In this document: positions 10,179-18,227 of the stretch, piece by piece
Numbering within the stretch: position 1 is the stretch's first letter
Layout: each line of letters starts with the position of its first letter
Origin: Alcaligenes faecalis
Lineage (GTDB): Bacteria > Pseudomonadota > Gammaproteobacteria > Burkholderiales > Burkholderiaceae_B
Direction of reading: 5' to 3'
DNA length: 64,000 bases
Assembly (NCBI RefSeq): GCF_005311025.1
Contig: NZ_CP031747.1
Coordinates: 1-64,000, forward strand
Notes under the pieces: generated by a model
Told to the model about the DNA's origin: nothing
The model's database searches: none
The model's input: only the letters and a program-made list of their open reading frames with translations
Translations under genes and position numbers: made by a program

Positions 10179-10217
10179 CAAATGACAATGCTATATGCCT
10201 TGTCATTTGTCTTTTTT
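10179..10217 (+). terminator. Rho-independent terminator after cfa
   Basis: A perfect 10-bp stem (CAAATGACAA and TTGTCATTTG) with an 11-base loop is followed by TCTTTTTT, 20 bases past the cfa stop. Confidence 0.9.
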
Positions 10218-10367
10218 GGGGCTGCTTTTACGCCACTCCATCAATTCTGAATTAATAAGTAACAAAAAAAAGTTTAGAAAATCGCTAAAACCACGCCAAA
10301 CAAGGGTTTTGTTGCGTTTTTGCCATTGACATATTCCAAGGTTTTGATGGTTTTGCGCAGTAAGAAT

Positions 10368-10396
10368 TTGTTTTTGATTGCAAAGGCCCGTAGAAT
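10368..10396 (+). promoter_or_regulatory. Candidate proX promoter
   Basis: TTGTTT (10368-10373) and TAGAAT (10391-10396) are separated by exactly 17 bases, an acceptable sigma70 pair. If used, it would give a leader of roughly 295 bases before proX. Confidence 0.4.
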
Positions 10397-10520
10397 GGCC
10401 TCCTTACCAGATTCATCAATTCGATCTAGAACCGCCTGAAACTGCGTGTTCTATTCGCACCAAATCATCGCCCCGCGCGGTGTAACCCTGGCCCAGCCGT
10501 TTTGTTTCGGTCAAGGCAGC

Positions 10521-10584
10521 GAACAGTACCAAAAGGGCTCAGCCCTGAATATTGTTCCGGGTTTTTCGTGAGTGCCTGGCACTC
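10521..10584 (+). other. Two hairpins in the proX leader
   Basis: The first hairpin has arms GAACA and TGTTC around an inner AGGGC/GCCCT stem and is followed by CCGGG and five T (10562-10566), so it resembles a weak terminator. The second (10570-10584) is GAGTGC/GCACTC with a 3-base loop. Both lie in the long untranslated region before proX, between the candidate promoter and the gene. The rest of 10218-10698 shows nothing I recognise. Confidence 0.4.
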
Positions 10585-10698
10585 GCTCTATACGTAGGTA
10601 TGTATTGGCGATAAGAGCATCGTCTTCCGCACACCCCTTTAGCCTTGGCGCCGACTGATCATGCAGGACGCGTCCACAGTAACTCAAGGAGGAGCATC

Positions 10699-11742
10699 AT
10701 GTCTTCATACTTCCCTCACACCGGTGCCAAGTCGCGCTTGCACCGCTTTCCCCTGATTCAAGCCTCTGTGCTGACCAGCGTGTTGCTGGGTTTGTCGTCC
10801 GCCGCACAAGCCGCTACCCCGGTTGCCTGCGAACTGGACCGCACGGTTCGCTTTGGCGGCATGAATTGGGAATCCAATCTGGTCCTGACTGAAGTCGAGC
10901 GTTTTATCGCTGACAAGGGTTATGGCTGCAAGACTGAGGTCATCTCGGTCGAGACGCTTCCGGCCTTGGCCGCATTGGAGCGAGGCGACCTGGATGTCAA
11001 CACTGAAATCTGGCTCAACAGTGTGGCTGATCCCTGGAAACAGGCTGAAGCCAAGGGAAATGTAAAACGTATTGGCGATATTTATATGGGTGGCGAAGCC
11101 TGGTTCATTCCACGCTACACCGCCGAGCGCCTGCCTGAACTGAAGTCCGCTGCGGACTTGCCCAAGTTCAAGGATGAATTCAAGGACCCTGAAGAACCCG
11201 GTAAAGGCCGCTTCTATGGCTGCCCGGCAGGTTGGGGTTGTGAAGTGGTCAGCGGCAATCTGTTCAATGCCCTGAAGCTGGGTGATACCTTCACCTTGTT
11301 CTCGCCCGGTACTGGTGCCACGCAGAAAGCGGCTCTGACCTCTGCTTATCAGCGCAAGGAAAACGTGGTGTTCTACTACTGGTACCCTACGCCGCTGGTG
11401 GGTTCCATGGATCTGGTCAAGCTGGAACTGCCCGCTTATGACGAGAAAAAGCACGGGTGTCTGACGGACCCGGATTGTGCCAATCCAGAGCCTAGCGATT
11501 ACCCCGAAAATCCGGTGTTCACTGCTGTGAATACGGAGTTCTCCAAGCAGGCTCCCGAACTGACGGCCTTCCTGGCCAATGTCAGCATGCCCCTGGAGCT
11601 GATGAACGACACCATGGCCCACATGGAAAAAACCGAGGGCGAGCCTGAGGATGTGGCGCACTGGTTCCTGAAAGAGCACGAGGACACCTGGTCCAAGTGG
11701 GTGCCCATGGAAGTGGCTCAGCGCGTAAAAGCCGCTCTTTAG
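10699..11742 (+). CDS. proX: Glycine betaine/proline ABC transporter, periplasmic binding protein
   Basis: A 347-residue OpuAC-family solute-binding protein. The start ATG follows AAGGAGGAG. Residues 1 to about 37 form a long signal peptide ending SSAAQA. The mature domain carries VRFGGMNWESNLVLTEVE and ALERGDLDVNTEIWLNS, typical of ProX proteins that hold betaine-type osmolytes in an aromatic cage. It delivers substrate to ProW/ProV encoded next. A 164-base structured gap separates it from proW, probably allowing higher expression of the binding protein. Exact ligand preference (glycine betaine, proline betaine, choline) is not readable. Confidence 0.93.
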   Translation: MSSYFPHTGAKSRLHRFPLIQASVLTSVLLGLSSAAQAATPVACELDRTVRFGGMNWESNLVLTEVERFIADKGYGCKTEVISVETLPALAALERGDLDVNTEIWLNSVADPWKQAEAKGNVKRIGDIYMGGEAWFIPRYTAERLPELKSAADLPKFKDEFKDPEEPGKGRFYGCPAGWGCEVVSGNLFNALKLGDTFTLFSPGTGATQKAALTSAYQRKENVVFYYWYPTPLVGSMDLVKLELPAYDEKKHGCLTDPDCANPEPSDYPENPVFTAVNTEFSKQAPELTAFLANVSMPLELMNDTMAHMEKTEGEPEDVAHWFLKEHEDTWSKWVPMEVAQRVKAAL

Positions 11743-11760
11743 TATTCGTGTCGTTGTAGG

Positions 11761-11819
11761 GCGAGGCCGGCCTCGGTGACTGCACCCCATGTGGGTGCGG
11801 GTACTGAGCCGTACCTCGC
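11761..11819 (+). other. Three-tier hairpin between proX and proW
   Basis: Three nested helices stack around one axis: GCGAGG with CCTCGC (outer), CTCGGT with ACTGAG (one G-U pair) and GCACCC with GGGTGC, closing a 5-base loop. They are separated by 4-4 and 4-5-base internal loops. A further CGGGC/GCCCG hairpin lies at 11859-11873. No T-run follows, so this is more likely an mRNA processing or stabilising structure than a terminator. Confidence 0.6.
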
Positions 11820-11906
11820 TTTTCTGCCTGGTCCCATTGTGGCCGGCAGGCTCATGGCCGGGCGATATGCCCGCGCCGCATGCACGAGTTTTACGGAGTG
11901 TTTTTT

Positions 11907-12764
11907 ATGTTTCCTGAGTTGATTGATCCGCGCGCCTTACGTTTGCCCATCGATCAGTTCGTGGGTGATCTGGTTGCCAATTATTCCAGTACCTTGCGCG
12001 CCATGACCCAGCCTTTGCTGGACATGCTGGTCTTTATGGAGTCCATCTTGCGCAGCAGTCCCTGGTGGGCCGTTGTGCTGGTGGTGGTCGTGCTGGGCTG
12101 GGCTGCCAGCCGTCGCGTCCTGTTTTCCGTGGCCATGGGTGCCATGCTGTTCGTCATTGGTTTGATCGGCCTGTGGGATGCTGCCATGCAGACCCTGGCG
12201 CTGATGATCGTGGCCGTTTTCCTGTCTGTCCTGATAGGCATACCGCTAGGTCTGTTGATGGCCAGCTTCAACTGGCTGCGCCGCATCATGATGCCGGTGC
12301 TGGACGTGATGCAAACCATGCCCAGCTTTGTGTATCTGATTCCGGTAGTGATGCTGTTCAACCTGGGCAAGATCGCCGCCCTGATTGCCACCATTATTTA
12401 CGCCATTGCGCCGGTAATTCGTCTGACCGATCTGGGTATACGCCTGGTCGACAGCGAAGTGCTGGAAGCCTCGCGCTCCTTCGGGTCCAACCGCTGGCAG
12501 CAGCTCTACGGGGTGCAATTGCCATTGGCCATGCCCAACATCATGGCGGGTATTAACCAGACAACCATGATGGCGCTGGCCATGGTAGTGATCGCCTCCA
12601 TGATTGGTGTGCGAGGTTTGGGCTACGAAGTGCTGCAAGGTATCAACCGCCTGCAAGTAGGCCGTGGCCTGATGGCCGGTTTGGGTATTGTGCTGCTGGC
12701 TATTCTGTTTGACCGTATCACACAAGAATTTGGCCGCCGCTTTCAGACACGGGAGGCCTCATGA
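11907..12764 (+). CDS. proW: Glycine betaine/proline ABC transporter, permease
   Basis: A 285-residue inner-membrane permease of the BPD_transp_1 family with about six to seven helices and the cytoplasmic EAA loop (VDSEVLEASRSFGSNRWQQLYGVQLPLA, read in parts) that contacts the ATPase. The ATG at 11907 is preferred because ACGGAG lies 8 bases before it; an in-frame ATG 27 bases upstream has no site. Its last four bases overlap the proV start (ATGA), showing translational coupling. Confidence 0.93.
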   Translation: MFPELIDPRALRLPIDQFVGDLVANYSSTLRAMTQPLLDMLVFMESILRSSPWWAVVLVVVVLGWAASRRVLFSVAMGAMLFVIGLIGLWDAAMQTLALMIVAVFLSVLIGIPLGLLMASFNWLRRIMMPVLDVMQTMPSFVYLIPVVMLFNLGKIAALIATIIYAIAPVIRLTDLGIRLVDSEVLEASRSFGSNRWQQLYGVQLPLAMPNIMAGINQTTMMALAMVVIASMIGVRGLGYEVLQGINRLQVGRGLMAGLGIVLLAILFDRITQEFGRRFQTREAS

Positions 12765-14038
12765 GCAAGATTGAAGTTCGCAATATCTACAAGATCTTTG
12801 GCTCCCAACCCGAGCGCTGGCTGGAAGAAGCTCGTAACGGCGTTCGCAAGGATGAGCTACTGGCCAAAAGCGGTCACACCTTGGGGCTACGTGACATCAG
12901 CCTGTCCATTGAACATGGCAGCATTTACGTCATCATGGGTTTGTCCGGTTCGGGCAAGTCCACCCTGATCCGCCATTTCAACCGCCTGATCGAACCGACA
13001 GCCGGGCAGATTCTGGTCGATGATGTGGATGTGATGAGCCTGGATGGCAAGGCGCTGATGCAGTTCCGCCAGCAAAAGATCAGCATGGTCTTCCAGCGTT
13101 TTGGCCTGTTCCCGCATCGCACGGTGCTGGAGAACGCGGCTTACGGTCTGCAAGTGCAGGGCATAGGACGTGCCGCCCGTGAAGAGAAAGCCACTTACTG
13201 GCTGGAGCAGGTAGGGCTTCAAGGCTTCGAGAATCAGTATCCGCATCAGTTGTCTGGCGGTATGCAGCAACGTGTGGGTCTGGCGCGTGCCTTGGCCACC
13301 GATGCCGACATTCTTCTGATGGACGAAGCCTTCTCTGCGCTGGATCCGCTGATTCGACGTGAAATGCAGGACCAGTTGCTGGAACTGCAGGCCCGTCTGA
13401 ACAAGACCATTGTGTTTATTACGCATGATCTGGACGAAGCTCTGCGCCTGGGTAACCGGATTGCCATTTTGAAAGATGGCGAGTTGATCCAGGAAGGTTC
13501 GCCCGAAGATATTCTGCTGTCACCCGCCAGCGATTATGTGCAGGCTTTCTTGCAGGATGTGAACCGCAGCAAGGTGCTGAATGCCGCCCATGCGGTGCGC
13601 GATTCCAGCAAGACATTGACCTTCACCATGCGTACCCGTGCTGTTCATGCGCTGGAGCGCTTGAGCGAACGGGGCGTGCGTTATGCGCCTGTGCTCGATG
13701 GCAAGCGTCTGGCCGGTGTCTTGATGCGTTCCAGTGCTCAAGAGGCGGTGCAGCAAGGTGCACGGGATATTTCCGGTTTTGTGGACGAGATGAGTTCCGT
13801 TCCCGCCACCATGGGTCTGGATGAAATCCTGGGGCAATTGCTGCGTAGCAGCGAACCTTTGGCCGTCACGGGCGAGAACGACGAGTTCCTGGGCCTGCTC
13901 TCGCGCAGCAAGGTTGTGGACCTGGTCAGCCCGCTTATTGATGCGGTTGAAGCGTCGCCGGATGCGGCTGCCGAGTCGACTCCGAGCGATACTGCCAAGA
14001 TCGTGGAAGCAATTGAAGGCAGTAAACCTGCTGCCTGA
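12761..14038 (+). CDS. proV: Glycine betaine/proline ABC transporter, ATPase with CBS domains
   Basis: A 425-residue ATPase energising betaine import. It has the ProV-type N-terminus (IYKIFG...) before the ABC domain, Walker A GLSGSGKST, signature LSGGMQQRVGLARAL, Walker B ILLMDEAFSALD and the H-loop FITHDLDEA. The C-terminal third (from about residue 270) has a CBS pair, which in this family senses ionic strength and gates transport. An unconserved Ala/Ser-rich tail ends the protein. Third gene of proXWV and followed by a terminator. Confidence 0.95.
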   Translation: MSKIEVRNIYKIFGSQPERWLEEARNGVRKDELLAKSGHTLGLRDISLSIEHGSIYVIMGLSGSGKSTLIRHFNRLIEPTAGQILVDDVDVMSLDGKALMQFRQQKISMVFQRFGLFPHRTVLENAAYGLQVQGIGRAAREEKATYWLEQVGLQGFENQYPHQLSGGMQQRVGLARALATDADILLMDEAFSALDPLIRREMQDQLLELQARLNKTIVFITHDLDEALRLGNRIAILKDGELIQEGSPEDILLSPASDYVQAFLQDVNRSKVLNAAHAVRDSSKTLTFTMRTRAVHALERLSERGVRYAPVLDGKRLAGVLMRSSAQEAVQQGARDISGFVDEMSSVPATMGLDEILGQLLRSSEPLAVTGENDEFLGLLSRSKVVDLVSPLIDAVEASPDAAAESTPSDTAKIVEAIEGSKPAA

Positions 14039-14067
14039 GTTAGCCTTGTCTTGCTAAAGCGATAAAG

Positions 14068-14106
14068 AAAACGGGACCCGTTGAATAACTGGCCCCGTTT
14101 TTTTTG
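14068..14106 (+). terminator. Rho-independent terminator after proV
   Basis: An AAACGGG/CCCGTTT stem with a short inner GG/CC extension past one mismatch is followed by a long T-run, about 30 bases after the proV stop. Confidence 0.88.
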
Positions 14107-14154
14107 TTTGTGCTTTGATGGATTGGCTTATTTGGGCCTTAGGCTTCTACTGCT

Positions 14155-14224
14155 GAGCAAAGAGCAAAGAGCAAAGAGCAAAGAGCAAAGAGCAAAGAGC
14201 AAAGAGCAAAGAGCAAAGAGCAAA
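14155..14224. repeat. Ten-copy 7-bp tandem repeat (GAGCAAA)
   Basis: Ten perfect copies of GAGCAAA run from 14155 to 14224 in the gap between the convergent proV and MATE genes. The array starts 61 bases downstream of the MATE stop when read on the minus strand. On the minus strand all frames encode Leu/Phe/Cys/Ala/Ser repeats, but no gene covers it. Confidence 0.97.
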
Positions 14225-14284
14225 GCGCCGCTGGATGTCTGAGTCTGCCATGGAGCTGAATGCCAGCAGCTCATGCTTTGCTTG

Positions 14285-15703
14285 TTAGGACGCCCGCGCC
14301 TTGCGTCTTGCCGGATTGTAGATACGTAGAATATGGCTGTACCAGAACAGCAGCAGCAAGGCCGAGGCCCCCAGGCCCAGGCTGGACATGGTCCACAAAC
14401 TGGCCGCACCCACAGGCGCACCCGGCGCCAGCCACTGAATGACCCCTTCCAGTGATCCGGCTGCCGGTCCAAACCCTAACCACCAGCCACCGCCCAGGCC
14501 CAGCACGCTCAAGGCAAAGAATTGCAGCAGCATGGGGACAAAAGCCACTTTATAGGCGCGCAGCAGATAGGAAATCAGGCACTGGAACGCGTCGCAAAAG
14601 TGGAAGAAGGGCAGCAGTTGCAGCAAGAGCAGGGCGCGCAGGGCTACGTCGGCATCGTCGGTATAGGCATGGGCCAAGGTAGGGCGCAGCAGAACCAGCA
14701 GGCTGATCGTCAACGTGACCCCCGCCAGCACAATCCCCAGACTTAACATTCCCACATGGCGGGCACGATGATATTGCCCGGCTCCAATGGCTTGAGCGCT
14801 GACCGAGGCCGCAGCAACACCCACGGCCATGGGCACCATAAAGCAGACAGCGGCCAGATTGGCCATGATCTGGTGAGCACCCGAAGCAAAGACCCCTTCG
14901 CGGGCTACCAGCAAAGCCATGAAGCTGAAGGCGCAGATCTCGATCAGGTAAGAGCCGCCCATGGGCAGGCCCAGGCGCAGCAGTTCTTTCTGCGCCGTCC
15001 AGCTAGGCAGGCCCAGTCGCAAGCTAAAGGGCTTGTAGAAGCGGTCGGCGCGCAGCAGCCACAGGCCAGCAGCCAGCATTAGCCAGGAAACCACGGTGGT
15101 CGCCAGGCCCGAACCGACGGCTCCCATGGCTGGTAAACCGAATTTCCCGAAAATCAGCATCCAGTTGAACAGGGCCTTGAAGGCCACGCTGAACAGATTG
15201 ATCAGCATGACGGCCTTGGGGCGAGAGGTTGCCGTGCCCAGGCAGTAAATCGTTCGGAAAACCAGGGAGGCGGGCAGGGCCAGAATCAGGCTGCGCAAAT
15301 ACCAGGTCACCCGGTCGTGAACCTCAGGGCTCAAATCGCCCGACCAGCTTAGCCATATATTGGGAAAGGCCAGCGCCAGGGTGCCGATCAAGGTCAGCAA
15401 CAGGGCCAGCCACACGCCTTGCCCCCACCAGCGGCCTACTTCAGTCAGGCGGCGCGCGCCAAATTGCTGCGCAATGATAGGAATCAGGGCGTGGATGACA
15501 CCCATCAAGCCAATGAAGACGGTGATGTAAATGGATACGCCCAGGCCCATGGCCTGCAAGTCGACCGGACTGCTGTGGCCGACCATAACGGTATCCAGCA
15601 CCCCAAAGGCGATACCCGCCCAGGAGCCGACCAGCACAGGCCAGGCCTGACGCAGGATTTGGCCTGCCTGGCCTTTCCAGTTGTGATGAAACACGGAGGA
15701 CAT
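14285..15703 (-). CDS. MATE-family multidrug/Na+ antiporter (NorM-like)
   Basis: A 472-residue inner-membrane protein with about 12 helices and the internal two-fold repeat of MATE exporters: GSWAGIAFGVLDTVMVGH near the N-terminus and LGLPMGGSYLIEICAFSFMALLV in the second half. Family members couple Na+ or H+ entry to efflux of cationic drugs and dyes. It starts 9 bases after the glycosyltransferase-like gene stop, so the two are probably co-transcribed. GGAGGA lies just before the ATG. The substrate is unknown. Confidence 0.92.
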   Translation of the reverse strand: MSSVFHHNWKGQAGQILRQAWPVLVGSWAGIAFGVLDTVMVGHSSPVDLQAMGLGVSIYITVFIGLMGVIHALIPIIAQQFGARRLTEVGRWWGQGVWLALLLTLIGTLALAFPNIWLSWSGDLSPEVHDRVTWYLRSLILALPASLVFRTIYCLGTATSRPKAVMLINLFSVAFKALFNWMLIFGKFGLPAMGAVGSGLATTVVSWLMLAAGLWLLRADRFYKPFSLRLGLPSWTAQKELLRLGLPMGGSYLIEICAFSFMALLVAREGVFASGAHQIMANLAAVCFMVPMAVGVAAASVSAQAIGAGQYHRARHVGMLSLGIVLAGVTLTISLLVLLRPTLAHAYTDDADVALRALLLLQLLPFFHFCDAFQCLISYLLRAYKVAFVPMLLQFFALSVLGLGGGWWLGFGPAAGSLEGVIQWLAPGAPVGAASLWTMSSLGLGASALLLLFWYSHILRIYNPARRKARAS

Positions 15704-15712
15704 GATTGAAAC

Positions 15713-17473
15713 TTACTGAGCTTGTACTCGCAGCAGACGGAAAGCCTCGTGACGATCTGGCCCGCGTTTACCTTGCCAGAGCTGGACCGCATTGTCAGGA
15801 ATGGGGGCCTTGCCATCTTGCAGGTCGCGCAGGGAGAACTGTTCCAGCACCAAAGAGCAGCGGTTGTCGAAATTGATCTTGATGTTGTTAAACACCAGGA
15901 AGGAGGCTCGTTGTCCCGAACCCAGGCCCCAGGAGCGCAGGCATTCGCCGGGCTGCCTGTGTTCGCGCAGGGCGGCGGACAGTTCACCGGAGACGTCCCG
16001 GTAACTACGTACGTAGTCCAGCGAGGGCATCCACAGGGTAACCAGCAGGAGCCAGGTCGTGATCAGGCCACCTGCAGACAAGACCGTGCCGCGCAGCAGC
16101 CCTGGCGGGTTGGTGGACAGGCGCCAGCGTACCAGGGCGATCCAGGCCAGCGTACCCAGCGCAGCAATAATCATGACCGGCCAGGAGATAAAGGTGTCAT
16201 AACCTTGAGTCTGGCGGGCGATATTGTGCGAAATCTGACGTGGCCAGCCGGTTTGTTGCGCAATCCAGCCCAGCCAGACTGTGGTTGCCGTCAGCGAGAA
16301 GCACATGATGGCAAACCAATCCAGCGTATTGACCACGCCACGCCGCAAGGTGGGCAGCGAGAACGCGGCCAGGACGGCGCAAGGTACGACCAGCAGGGCG
16401 TATTCGGGCTCGAAGGCATCGCGGATAAACAGCAGGCTCAGCAGCGGGACCAGCAGGCTGATGGCAGGCACATAAATATGTGGGGCCTTGAACCAGCTGC
16501 GCCACTGCCACAGTGCCAGCAGTGCCAAAGGCCAGGTCGGCCAGAGGAACCACAGCAAGTCACGCAGATTATTCAGTTGTTCCTTGAAACCCGCCCAGCC
16601 CCAGGCGGCCAGATGCCACAGACGCCACTGTTCAGTCCAGTACACGCTGACGCGTTTGGCGGGAATCCACCAGGCCATGATGATGGCCAGGGTCAGGACG
16701 GCACTCAGGGCTAGCCATTGGCTGTGCTGACGCAAGGGGCCGCGTGGAATGAAGCACAGGACGGTGGCCAGCATGATGGGGCCAGCGCCCAGCCAGCCAC
16801 GGGTCAGAAAGCAGGCGCCCAAAGACAGGCCCAGCATGATCGCACCGGAAGCGGGACGGTCAAACATGCGCACCAGGCTGTACAAAGCCAGAGCCTGGAA
16901 GGCAATGATGGCTGGCACTTCCGAGGTTTCGTGCATACGCCAGAGGATGCCGACCGTGGCTACCGTCAGCAGCAAGGTGGCGTCGGCAATCATGCGCCCA
17001 TAGGCCGTGGGCGAGGGCTCGCCCCCAAAGGGCAGGCGCAGCGGTTGGGCCTCAGGGCGTCGAGCCAGCCAGTAGGCGCTGTGCCAGACCGAAGCCGCCA
17101 ACATGCCGAACCACAGCAGGTTAGGCAGTCGGGACGCCACAATATTGGCGTTCAGCTCGGAGGTAAAGAGTTTGAGCAGCGGTGCAAACAGCGTAATGAA
17201 CAGGGCACCCAGCCAGGTGGTCAGCGGCCCGTCCTGGGCATGTGCCAGATCGCCCACCTGCGGCAACAACAGGGCCTGACCGCTGGGATCTGACAAAGCG
17301 GTAAGCATGGTTGCCAGCCCGATGACATCGTCTGCCTTCCAGGGATCGCGGAAAAACAGACCCGCAAGAATGTAAATAGTCCCAACGACCAGCAGGACCA
17401 ATCGGGGAAGTTTGACGGCAGCGGTAGCAGTCAGGCGAGCAGGGGTGGAGGTGGGTATGAGGCTGGATGACAC
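15713..17473 (-). CDS. ArnT-like membrane glycosyltransferase (GT39/PMT type)
   Basis: A 586-residue polytopic membrane protein. The first periplasmic loop carries FFRDPWKADDVIG, the acidic motif of the PMT/ArnT superfamily, where the Asp acts in sugar transfer from a polyprenyl-phosphate donor. Around ten or more hydrophobic helices follow, and the C-terminal roughly 100 residues are soluble. ArnT itself adds aminoarabinose to lipid A, but no arn genes are nearby, so the acceptor could be lipid A, another glycan or a protein. Translation starts at GTG without a clear ribosome binding site. Confidence 0.75.
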   Translation of the reverse strand: MSSSLIPTSTPARLTATAAVKLPRLVLLVVGTIYILAGLFFRDPWKADDVIGLATMLTALSDPSGQALLLPQVGDLAHAQDGPLTTWLGALFITLFAPLLKLFTSELNANIVASRLPNLLWFGMLAASVWHSAYWLARRPEAQPLRLPFGGEPSPTAYGRMIADATLLLTVATVGILWRMHETSEVPAIIAFQALALYSLVRMFDRPASGAIMLGLSLGACFLTRGWLGAGPIMLATVLCFIPRGPLRQHSQWLALSAVLTLAIIMAWWIPAKRVSVYWTEQWRLWHLAAWGWAGFKEQLNNLRDLLWFLWPTWPLALLALWQWRSWFKAPHIYVPAISLLVPLLSLLFIRDAFEPEYALLVVPCAVLAAFSLPTLRRGVVNTLDWFAIMCFSLTATTVWLGWIAQQTGWPRQISHNIARQTQGYDTFISWPVMIIAALGTLAWIALVRWRLSTNPPGLLRGTVLSAGGLITTWLLLVTLWMPSLDYVRSYRDVSGELSAALREHRQPGECLRSWGLGSGQRASFLVFNNIKINFDNRCSLVLEQFSLRDLQDGKAPIPDNAVQLWQGKRGPDRHEAFRLLRVQAQ

Positions 17474-17550
17474 GTCTAGGGTAAAACAGTCTGTTGATTC
17501 GCCCTATCTTAATGCAAAGGGGGCGCCTTGGCCGGGAAATGTGCGGTAAA

Positions 17551-17577
17551 AAAAAGGCAGCCGAAGCTGCCTTTTTT
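17551..17577 (-). terminator. Terminator after rpmE2 with UUCG loop
   Basis: The GGCAGC/GCTGCC stem closes on a TTCG tetraloop when read on the minus strand, and T-runs flank both sides. It lies 32 bases past the L31 stop. Confidence 0.92.
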
Positions 17578-17608
17578 GCGCTGAACGCGGTATGCCGAGA
17601 AAGAGAGC

Positions 17609-17875
17609 TTATTCGCCTTTCTTGACGGTACCAGCCGTACGGGCAAAACGGGCGCGGAATTTTTCAACGCGGCCAGTTTCCACGATACGGGTTTGAGCGC
17701 CCGTGTAGAAGGGGTGCGACTCGGACGTCACGTCACACTTGAACAGCGGGTAAGTCTGACCGTCTTTTTCGGTGGTTTCGCGAGTCTGGACAGTGGAACG
17801 GGTGATAAAGGAGTTGCCCGTTTGCAGGTCCAGAAACACCACGTCACGGTATTCTGGGTGAATGCCTTCTTTCAT
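17609..17875 (-). CDS. rpmE2: 50S ribosomal protein L31 type B
   Basis: An 88-residue protein beginning [20 protein letters not shown], the type-B (YkgM-like) form of L31. It lacks the CxxC zinc-binding pair of the primary form and has the usual C-terminal extension ending in KFRARF and basic residues. AGGAA precedes the ATG. In bacteria with both forms this one is induced by zinc shortage, but I saw no clear Zur-type palindrome upstream, and it may be the only L31 here. Confidence 0.95.
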   Translation of the reverse strand: MKEGIHPEYRDVVFLDLQTGNSFITRSTVQTRETTEKDGQTYPLFKCDVTSESHPFYTGAQTRIVETGRVEKFRARFARTAGTVKKGE

Positions 17876-18227
17876 GATGATTCCTGTTTTAACAAATAAG
17901 GACCGCCAGCAAGGCACGTATTTACAAAAATAAAGCTGCGCAGGGCAGATTTCCAATCTTGTAAGTACCGGCACTAAAAAGCTAGAGGGCTGTTTTTTTA
18001 ACCGGGTTTGGGTTTTGACATCCTGCCCGATTGAATAATGCCTAAAGACTTTTTGCCACGTATCCGATGAAGCCTGAAATTTTAGCATTGAGCCGCCGCT
18101 TTTCAAAGAAAACTCCATCAAAGCGCGGCACAAGTGCAACAAGAAGCCGCCTAATGATAGGCGTCAGGTCCCGAAACCCGGAGATTGTCAGGGTTCGGGG
18201 CGTCTTGCTTGATGGTCGATAAGGTCG
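17876..18227. other. Intergenic region upstream of rpmE2
   Basis: 352 bases without a gene. The right part holds two hairpins in the 3' region of the MFS gene: CCCGAAACCC with GGGTTCGGG (18170-18199, one bulged A) and CGCCTA/TAGGCG (18148-18163). Neither has a T-run. The left part should contain the rpmE2 promoter, which I could not assign. Confidence 0.4.

Noticed and set aside
14128-14284. Coding use of the GAGCAAA repeat on the minus strand (LLFALCS repeats)
   Set aside because: The frame extends the MATE gene region out of frame, without a start site of its own.
17876-18142. Zur-type operator or longer L31 N-terminus upstream of rpmE2
   Set aside because: No AT-rich palindrome of the Zur type was found, and residues upstream of MKEGIHPEY are not L31-like.
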